This document shows, piece after piece, positions 20,199 through 26,709 of a DNA stretch of 26,709 nucleotides (positions are counted from its first letter, which is position 1; every line of letters starts with the position of its first letter). The notes below the pieces were generated by a model that had not been told where the DNA came from, made no database searches, and was given only the letters and a program-made list of their open reading frames with translations. The translations under genes were made by a program, and so were the position numbers. The stretch is from Ophioceras dolichostomum (lineage: Eukaryota; Ascomycota; Sordariomycetes; Magnaporthales; Ophioceraceae), in NCBI GenBank assembly GCA_003049485.1, contig PYST01000243.1, positions 24,422 to 51,130 of the forward strand. Direction: 5' to 3'.

Positions 20199-23100
20199 AT
20201 GGCGGCCGAAACCAGCGCCGCCGGGGTTAAGGACTCCATACCAGGCCTTATAAGCGACTTAGAAGCGGGTGAGTGCCGTGCCGCCTTCTCACCCTCCTTT
20301 CCCTTTCCCCCCCTCCGGCATATCACACCCCCCATGCATATGTGTATCTGTGTATCATCAGTGTCGCTACCGCATTTTCTAAAATCGTCGAAGTATCAAC
20401 AATAAACAAACGTTGCACAAATCGTCGAAGTATCAACAATAAACAAACGTTGCACAAATCCACTAACCACAACACACGCAACGCAATGCACTAATCACGG
20501 AAACGTGATGGAGGGAGCGGATGAAAAAAAACAAAATAGCCTCCAAACTGCCGGCCAAGGCCCGCAAGCAAGACGTCAAGCCCACGGTCGAGAAGCTGAC
20601 GACGCTCCTGTACGAGGGCGGCGCCGCCCCTGACGATCTGGTCCGGCTCGTGGGCGTAGTGGCCGCGCCCGAAGGCACGAACCACCTCAGCCAGGCCGCG
20701 CTGGGGAGGCTGGCGAGGAACCTGTTCCCCGCCGCGGGGACGAGGGTGCCCGAGAGGGCCGTGCTCGCCGTCGTCGGCTGCCTCGGCCACGGCGAGCTGA
20801 GGCCGTCGCTGGCGATCCAGGCGGTGCTGCTCCGGTGGCTGGTACTGGTGTACCACGTCCTCGAGAGCCATGATGTACTGTTTAGGAGCTACGTGGTGAT
20901 GTTTAACCTGCTTGATACCGCGGTCATCAGGTGAGTTGCTCCCCAATTTACTCTTGCAAACTTCCAGCTAGTCAAACATGAGGAGTCAAAGCAAAGCGAG
21001 TTTGCTACCTTTTATGTTCAGTCCCGGCCCCGTAAGCATGGAGGGGGATGACCCGTTTACAAGGGAGCAGGGCGACGGGTGTCAGAACCGGCACAGGCAG
21101 CGCTTGTCTAACAAAATATTTCTTCTGGAATAGACCTCAGCTTTGTCATTTGCTCGCTTTGATCACGCGCCGCCAGCATGTTCGTCCATTCCGGATCCAA
21201 TCCACGTAAGTAGCGCTTTTTGAGGACGGGAGACGATGGGAAGATGGATGTCCGCTCCAACTCCCAGCTCCCAGCTCCCAGCTCCATTCCATGCACAGCT
21301 GCTCCGACTCGGCTCACCATCCCTGCTAACCCCCGGCGGCCACCGTGATAATTATGCATCACACTCACTGACTGACTGACCATCGAAACCGCTCACCTAC
21401 CAGGCTTGAACTCTCGAGACAGACGGGCCACGATCGGAACCTAGTCGGTCTGCTGAGGGTGTACAAGAACTACTACCCTGAGGTCGTCGCCGGCGACATG
21501 ATGAGGGCCAAGTCCACTCCGTTCAAGGTATGCATGCTATTACAGATACCCCCCTCTCCCAGCCCGGCCCGGGTAAATGGATACATACCCAGATGTCTTT
21601 TGTGGTTTTGCTGCGAAGTGACAATCCTTCCGTTCCTTCCGTCGCCCCGGCTTCCATCCCTACTGCTCTGCTCGTATTTGCTGACTGACCTTCAAAAACC
21701 GAACCTCGGGATGGACGGACGGGATGTTTTAGTACCCCGACTTGGAATGGCGCGAGAGGCTGGAGACGATCCAGGCTCAGCGTCCTCTGCAGCAGCACCC
21801 AACGACGAACATCGGCGGGGCCGTCAATGATCCCTGGGCCACGCACAACGGGTTCACGGTGAACAATCCGTTCGGCCACCGCCAGCGGGGGCGGGGACGC
21901 CCGTTGGTCCCTCCCGTCCAGACATCGCATGCAACGGAGGTAAGTTGAGATGACAATTCGATTTTTATTCACCACCACCGTCCCTCCCCAGGAGTGGAGG
22001 AGGCCTGCCTGCCTGTCTTCCCCCCCGCATTCACCGGGATGCTTCGGGTTCCTCCCTGAACAAATGGAGGGCGAAAAGAAGCAACCAACCCACCATGGGG
22101 TGGGGGGGCGATCCCTCAAAGTTGGTTGGAGTGATACGTTCGAACATTGCATGCTAAGCTTTTGATATCGTCTAATCCCTAATCCCACCACAACAGCAAT
22201 CGGTCATCCTCGAAGAGATACGCAACGTCGAGCACCTCGTCCAGAACCTGGAGATGATCGAGCTGCCCAACCAGCTCGTGGCCGTCATGGCCGATCCGCT
22301 TCTCCAGAAGCTTCTCATGCTCCTGCCGGCCGCGGGCACCACCCAGCCCAGGATCAACAACTGGCTTGACGCGTGCCTCCTGGATGCCTGTGAGGGCGCG
22401 TGGCTTGATCATGGGAGCGCCCTGCTTGATCTCATGGAGATTGTGCGGGACTATGCTGTGCGAACAAAGGTATTTTTTTTTCTTTTTTCTTTTCACTCCC
22501 TGATATTGCACCCAGCTTCCTTCCTCCTGCTGCCATCTCCTTTGGGTGAATGTTTTGCCAAAGCAGAAGTTATCTCGAATGTTGTTAGCCGCACCGGCAG
22601 GGTTTGTTGATTGAGTGGGACTGACTGACTAGCTGACGATGACTGATATTATAATCTAGACCCTCCATCCAGTCTACGAACGTATTCTTCCGCCTCTTTT
22701 CACAGCCTGGGACGGCGTCGAGCGTCGGGACGTCGTCCTGGAGGCGCTCACCTACCTCCCGTTCCGGCCCTGGAAGGAGGTGTACCGCGAAGTGCTCCAA
22801 TCCCTTGACAGAAAAGTGTGCACCAGCGGAGGAGGTGGCGGCGAGCCCCTCCGCGCCATGACATCCTTCTACACCGAGCTCTGCCGTCGCTGGCTCGTCT
22901 CCGTCCTGTCATCGGCGTCCTCGTCTCCGTCCCCGTCCTCCATCAGCTCCAACAACGCCACCGCCGCAGCCACCGCCGCAGCCAGCAGCAGCACCATCCC
23001 CGAACACACCCCATCCACACTCTCCGCCCTGGTCGATCACGTCAACAAACTCGCCCTATTCCTCGTCACATTCCCATCCTCGACCACCTCGTCCTTCCCC

Positions 23101-24126
23101 ACCGACAACAACAACGCCTCCTCCTCCTCCTCCTCAGAACTCAAAACCCACCTCGTGATCCTCGACTTCTACCGCCAGGCAGCCACGCTCTTCTCGCACC
23201 CCATCCTCCTCCGCCACATGGAGATCGTCGCGCCGGCGCCCCCCCTCATCTACTTCATGGCCTTCTCCTCGTCCCCCGCCGTCCTGTCGGCCGCCTGCGG
23301 CGTCCTGGCGAGCTACAAGCGCGGCGTCGAGGCCGCCATGGCCGTGCCGCCTCCCCGGCGCAGGCTGACGCCGCGGGACCTCGAGCAGATCTCGCAGTTC
23401 AACAACTACTTCATGGACGTGTGCAACTGCCTGTGGCGGGCGAGGGCGTTCGACAGGACGGACGTGCACGGCACGGGCTGCAGCGTGTCCGACGGGGTGG
23501 TCGGGAGGCTGGCGCCGTATGCGGATGCATTCTGGGGCGAGAGCACGCTGCCGCCGGGGGTGAGCGTGGAGGCGGCGAGGAGCTCGGGGCGGTATCGCAT
23601 GCGGGCGCTGCAGATCGCGTTCGGGCTGAGTCGGAACCCGGCGCTGGGGTTGCAGTCGATTGGGTTTTTCAGGAGGTTGGAGGATGAGGAGATCGCTGCT
23701 GATGCTGATGCTCAGGAGGAGGATAAGATGTTTGTCGATACCGATGTCGATACCGATGTCGATGATGACGGCGGTGTGGGTGATGTTGCGGGTGCGACAG
23801 GGAGGCTGCACTTGCCGGATCGGCAGCAGCAGGGTCAGCAGGATCAGCAGCAGCGGCAGGAACAAGAACAACAGCCGCCGTTGTTGGTGAGGCACGCCGG
23901 GCCGGTCACGAGCCAGAGCCTGAGGAGGCTCGCCGCCGATGGGGGGCTGTCGCTGTCGTGGCAGGAGTACAGGCTGGGGGTGCTGCAGGCGCTGGAGGAG
24001 AACGGCTTCGGCGGCGTCGGAGACCTGGTGACCATGACGATTGCGGAGCTGAAGAAGAAGAGGAACAGCAGCCAGACGATGCAGGAGGAGTCTGCGGGAC
24101 AGGAGTCTACAGGGGCTGAGGCTTGA
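20199..24126 (+). CDS. mis6: CENP-I / Mis6 family inner-kinetochore protein
   Basis: Predicted exons are 20199-20268, 20540-20930, 21134-21205, 21404-21527, 21733-21939, 22197-22469 and 22660-24126, giving 867 residues. All junctions keep frame and use GT-AG sites. CENP-I (Mis6; budding yeast Ctf3) is a helical-repeat subunit of the constitutive centromere-associated network that helps load and maintain CENP-A chromatin. The family signature is clear: HVLESHDVLFRSYVVMFNLL and, across the exon 2/3 join, RPQLCHLLALITRRQHVRPFRIQ (about 154-177), then GLLRVYKNYYPEV. The conserved part continues through YLPFRPWKEVYREV (about 408-422). The C-terminal half carries insertions: Ser/Ala-rich (about 462-497), acidic Asp/Val (about 740-751) and Gln-rich (about 767-786). 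The ATG at 20199 lies in a good context; an in-frame ATG at 20016 gives an unconserved leader. The weakest call is the exon 2 acceptor (AATAG in an A-rich tract). Symbol follows S. pombe usage. Confidence 0.93.
20269..20539 (+). other. Intron 1 of the CENP-I gene
   Basis: Donor GTGAGT after codon 23 (phase 1). The acceptor is AATAG just before CCTCC, chosen because it gives DLEA-ASKLPAKARKQ, which fits the family N-terminus. Branch candidates are CACTAAC (about 20461) and CACTAAT (about 20489). There is no pyrimidine tract before the acceptor. The 271-nt length is large for such fungi and is inflated by an internal 37-bp duplication. Confidence 0.7.
20382..20460. repeat. 37-bp perfect tandem duplication
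   Basis: Two identical 37-bp copies (20382-20418 and 20419-20455) are followed by 5 further matching bases. The array lies inside CENP-I intron 1, just upstream of the branch-site candidates. Perfect identity suggests a recent duplication. Confidence 0.97.
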
Positions 24127-24155
24127 GGTCTGAGGTCTGAGGTCTGAGGTCTGAG
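24124..24155 (+). repeat. TGAGGTC heptamer array starting at the CENP-I stop codon
   Basis: Four perfect copies of TGAGGTC plus TGAG. The first TGA is the stop codon itself. Because the period is 7, successive TGA triplets fall into all three reading frames. Confidence 0.95.
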
Positions 24156-24901
24156 CTGCCTGCTAGATCATACCTGGTGGCGAGTTGTTGGGTTGTTGCG
24201 ACCGATGCATTGGATTTCGCCCTGGTGGTCCGTGCGCATTTGGTGCTCTGAGTTTCTGGATGGATGGATGGATTGATGGGTGAATGGATGAATGGGTGGA
24301 TGGATCCAGGATACCCACGCGATCTGGCGGCGGCTTCTGGATGGGATCTGGGAACGGTGCCGGATGGAGGTGAGTACCTACCTAGGTAGGTACCTAGCAC
24401 CTCTCATCTAGGGTGCCCTGTCGGGATTGATTCACGAGCTTCGGCGCGACCGCTGAGCGCTGGCTTCACAAGTTACCTAGTTTGCCAGAGAATGCATTTT
24501 CTTGACTTCGTATTGAAACTCTGAGGATCTCAGCGTGAATCCGGGGAATCTGGCGAGTCCGAGGGGAGGACCCGTCCGTGGTGAGTGTGCGGGCATCACT
24601 CACCCGCCCGCCCGGCCACAGCAGCCAGACATCACCGTATCGCCCCACCACCTCCACCTCCAGATCCCGATCGCATCATCGATCCCCTCAAAGGTGCACA
24701 ACGGACACCACACCAACCACCCCGTTTCTCATTCCCATTTTCCAGACATTGAGGGAGGAGGTCGTGCTACGTGCGCACAGCAGCAAGCCAATTTCCCCTT
24801 CATTTCCAGCACCACCATCCCCCGCGCGCCCGTGCAGCGCAGCGCAGTGCCGGCCGGCAGGCAAAGGAAACTCCCGTCCCTTCCACGGAAAATCCAGAAG
24901 G
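24127..24901. other. CENP-I to CAF16 intergenic region
   Basis: This 775-bp spacer lies between tandem genes and should contain the CENP-I 3' UTR and the CAF16 promoter. It holds the rest of the heptamer array, a degenerate GGAT tetramer run (24257-24304), a perfect 20-bp palindrome (24374-24393), and a C-rich stretch before the CAF16 start. The CAF16 frame is open upstream to 24578 but has no further ATG, so that part is probably untranslated. Confidence 0.7.
24374..24393. promoter_or_regulatory. Perfect 20-bp palindrome of the TACCTA family
   Basis: GTACCTACCTAGGTAGGTAC is identical to its reverse complement. It sits about 510 bp upstream of the CAF16 start. It is the longest member of a palindrome family scattered through the noncoding parts of this window. 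A regulatory role is only a possibility. Confidence 0.4.
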
Positions 24902-25837
24902 ATGTCGGCAGCCGGCGGCGCCCCGCCCGGTCACCCAGACCCAGGCCCAGGCCCAGACCCAAGCAGCAGCGGCCCAGATAGCGGCCCAGGCCCAGGCCCC
25001 TCAATCCGCGTGACGGACCTCACCTACGCCTTCGCAGACCGCTCCACCGGCGTGTCGCACATAACGCTCTCCCTTCCCGCGCGCAGCCGCACCTGCCTCA
25101 TCGGCGCCAACGGCGCGGGGAAGACGACGCTCCTGCGCCTGCTGGCCGGCAAGCGGCTCGCCCCCGCCGGCGCCATCCTCGTCGGCGGCGCGGACCCGTT
25201 CGCGGAGGGGCTCGAGGGCGTGACGTACCTCGGGCTGGAGTGGGTGCTGAACCCGATCGTGCGCACCGACATCGGCGTCGCCGAGCTGCTGGCCAGCGTG
25301 GGCGGGGACGCGTTCCCGGGGCGCAGGGACGAGCTGGTCGCGGTGCTGGACGTGGACGTCGGCTGGCGCATGCACGCCGTCAGCGACGGGGAGCGGCGGC
25401 GCGTGCAGCTCGCGATGGGGCTCGTCCGGCCGTGGAGCGTGCTGCTGCTCGACGAGATCACCGTCGATCTGGACGTGCTGTCGCGCGCGGCGTTCCTGGA
25501 CTGGCTGAGGCGCGAGACGGAGGGCAGGGACGCCACCGTCGTGTACGCGACGCACATCCTGGATAACCTGGCGGGTTGGCCGACGCACCTGGTGCACATG
25601 CACCTGGGCACCGTCAGGGAGTGGGGAAGGACGGAGGGGTTCCTGGCCGGGATCCCGGAGACGACGTCGGGGAACAGCCGGCTGGGCGAGCTGGTGCTGG
25701 GGTGGCTGAGGGAGGATCTAAAGGACAGGGGCCCCAGGAGCCAGAACAGGAGGGGCCCGGAGGGGAAAACGTATGGTGCGGGAGGGATCCAGATTGGTGG
25801 GTATGGGTTTGAGGGCAAGCCTCCTCCTACTGACTAG
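24902..25837 (+). CDS. CAF16: CCR4-NOT-associated ABC ATPase CAF16
   Basis: A single exon encodes 311 residues (yeast Caf16 is about 290). Caf16 is a soluble ABC-type ATPase without membrane segments, reported to associate with the CCR4-NOT complex and transcription machinery; related proteins occur in plants. Visible motifs are Walker A GANGAGKTT at 68-76; TYLGLEW at 108-114, where most ABC ATPases have the Q-loop glutamine; the family signature SDGERRRVQLAMGL at 161-174 in place of LSGGQ; Walker B VLLLDE at 180-185 with catalytic Glu185; D-loop TVDLD at 187-191; and switch His218 in YATHILDNLAGWP. WRMHAVSDG and TVDLDVL identify CAF16 rather than a transporter domain. The first 34 residues are a Pro/Gly/Ser low-complexity leader encoded by CCCAGG repeats. 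The start is the only ATG in frame ahead of the domain. The C-terminal 40 residues are Gly/Arg-rich and variable. Confidence 0.95.
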   Translation: MSAAGGAPPGHPDPGPGPDPSSSGPDSGPGPGPSIRVTDLTYAFADRSTGVSHITLSLPARSRTCLIGANGAGKTTLLRLLAGKRLAPAGAILVGGADPFAEGLEGVTYLGLEWVLNPIVRTDIGVAELLASVGGDAFPGRRDELVAVLDVDVGWRMHAVSDGERRRVQLAMGLVRPWSVLLLDEITVDLDVLSRAAFLDWLRRETEGRDATVVYATHILDNLAGWPTHLVHMHLGTVREWGRTEGFLAGIPETTSGNSRLGELVLGWLREDLKDRGPRSQNRRGPEGKTYGAGGIQIGGYGFEGKPPPTD

Positions 25838-26031
25838 GTAGATCGAGGGCGGTAGGTTACCTACCTCTAGGAACCTAGGGTGACGTCGAACCCGCGAGCA
25901 CAAGAATTCGGACGTATAAGAGCATGGGGCAAAAAAGACACCCAAGAGATTTAGAATACATGGCGACATTCAACAGCGGCGGAGCTTGGCGGCGCATCTG
26001 AAAAAAAAAAAAAAAAAGGAATACCATCTCG

Positions 26032-26184
26032 AATTCAACACTAGATAGGGGAGGGTAGAAGGGCACGGATAGGGACGGATGGGTATGAGCATGCGAACAG
26101 AATGTACAAAAGAGCACCGACGGAGGCGTTCAACAGCAACGGCGAGTCTTCCAGGAGGAGTATGATCCTCAATTCAACACTAGA
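26032..26184 (+). repeat. Direct repeat pair AATTCAACACTAGA
   Basis: The 14-mer occurs at 26032-26045 and 26171-26184. Each copy is preceded at some distance by another shared word, TTCAACAGC followed by GGCG (about 25975 and 26129). This suggests an imperfect duplication of a roughly 60-80-bp segment. Confidence 0.7.
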
Positions 26185-26627
26185 CTATTATCTCTTTTTA
26201 CAATAAGCTGACCATGGCAGCAGAGCAGTGAACCATCCGAACACTGTTCCACTAAACAGGGCAGCGATACCCAGCCATATGTCTACGACAGACACTGGAT
26301 TGAATTAAATGGTTGGTTCTTTTGAATCAGAGCGGTGGCAGCGCTAACAGAGTTTTTGACACAATCAGAGTTTTGAGCTGACAAAATGTCCGCTGCACAC
26401 AATTCTCGAGTCGCCACCACATGTAACGCCAATGGTATCGATACAGAGGTTACGGCTTTGATGCAAGCCAGTCAACAGCAGCCAGAACACCCAATAGAAC
26501 ATAACTCTGCACGGCGAATATGCTATTAAACTGCTCACAGCTTCAAGCCCTGACATATCGCACTGATCTGTCTAGCCTAACAGAGCTGCAAAGCCCCGAC
26601 AGATATGTTGACAGAGTTACCACAGAC

Positions 26628-26671
26628 CCCTCGCGGCGAGCTAAGGTACCTAGTACGTGACGCCGCGAGGG
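26628..26671. repeat. 11-bp perfect inverted repeat
   Basis: CCCTCGCGGCG (26628-26638) and CGCCGCGAGGG (26661-26671) are exact reverse complements around a 22-nt spacer that contains GGTACC. It could form a strong GC stem, acting as a transcript end, a binding site, or an element boundary. Confidence 0.75.
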
Positions 26672-26709
26672 CTGGCCGGGCGGGCGGGTGATGCCCACGC
26701 AGTCGCAAC

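Larger units (their letters stand above)
25838..26709. other. 3' flank of CAF16, no gene recognised
   Basis: There is no supported coding region here. The stretch begins with a GGTAGGT-T-ACCTACC inverted repeat (25851-25865), has an A17 run (26001-26017), and carries short direct repeats. From about 26160 it becomes more AT-rich and reads differently from the rest of the window, with repeated CAGAG(C/T)T(G/T) words. It could be the edge of a decayed mobile element or simply an AT-richer spacer; no terminal repeats or transposase are visible. Confidence 0.6.

Noticed and set aside
22818..23687. 289-codon plus frame and several minus-strand frames across CENP-I exon 7
   Set aside because: Shadows of the CENP-I coding exon in stop-poor GC-rich DNA; His/Arg/Pro-rich text without motifs.
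1..26709. Telomere repeats, CRISPR arrays, rRNA genes, intact transposons
   Set aside because: No TTAGGG/CCCTAA arrays, no regularly spaced repeats with unique spacers, no rRNA-like sequence, and no transposase, reverse transcriptase or terminal repeat pairs were recognised.

Overview
The window looks like nuclear DNA of a filamentous ascomycete, most likely a Sordariomycete. It has intron-containing genes with fungal splice signals, GC-rich coding exons, pyrimidine-rich 5' flanks, many simple repeats, and a recurrent intergenic TAGGTACCTA-type palindrome. The class assignment is inference; I cannot name a species.

Only three genes can be supported, and all lie in the right 60% of the window. 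(1) On the minus strand, 12727 to 10444, a three-exon gene encodes a predicted 684-residue protein: an orphan domain resembling the C-terminal domain of fungal GH3 beta-N-acetylglucosaminidases, a Pro/Gln/Ala low-complexity linker, and two GNAT acetyltransferase domains. Its first intron only works as a GC-AG intron. (2) On the plus strand, 20199 to 24126, a seven-exon gene encodes a CENP-I/Mis6 (yeast Ctf3) inner-kinetochore protein of 867 predicted residues. (3) On the plus strand, 24902 to 25837, a single-exon gene encodes the soluble ABC-type ATPase CAF16 (311 residues), which is linked to the CCR4-NOT complex.

Layout: 1-10443 is about 10.4 kb with no credible conserved gene. It holds microsatellites, pentamer repeats, one doubtful 347-codon ORF (4448-5491), and a compact nested inverted-repeat structure at 7561-7682 that could be a structured RNA. 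The acetyltransferase gene follows; a 75-bp TC/TG microsatellite begins just after its stop codon. A 7.5-kb gene-free divergent spacer (12728-20198) separates it from the CENP-I gene. CENP-I and CAF16 are in tandem, 775 bp apart. The right end (25838-26709) is a 3' flank with short direct repeats, an A17 tract and an 11-bp inverted repeat close to the edge.

I see no shared pathway among the three genes: one is a predicted acetyltransferase of unknown substrate, one acts in centromere function, one in mRNA-regulatory or transcription-linked functions. No rRNA, tRNA, CRISPR array, intact transposon, telomeric repeat or secondary-metabolite cluster was recognised.
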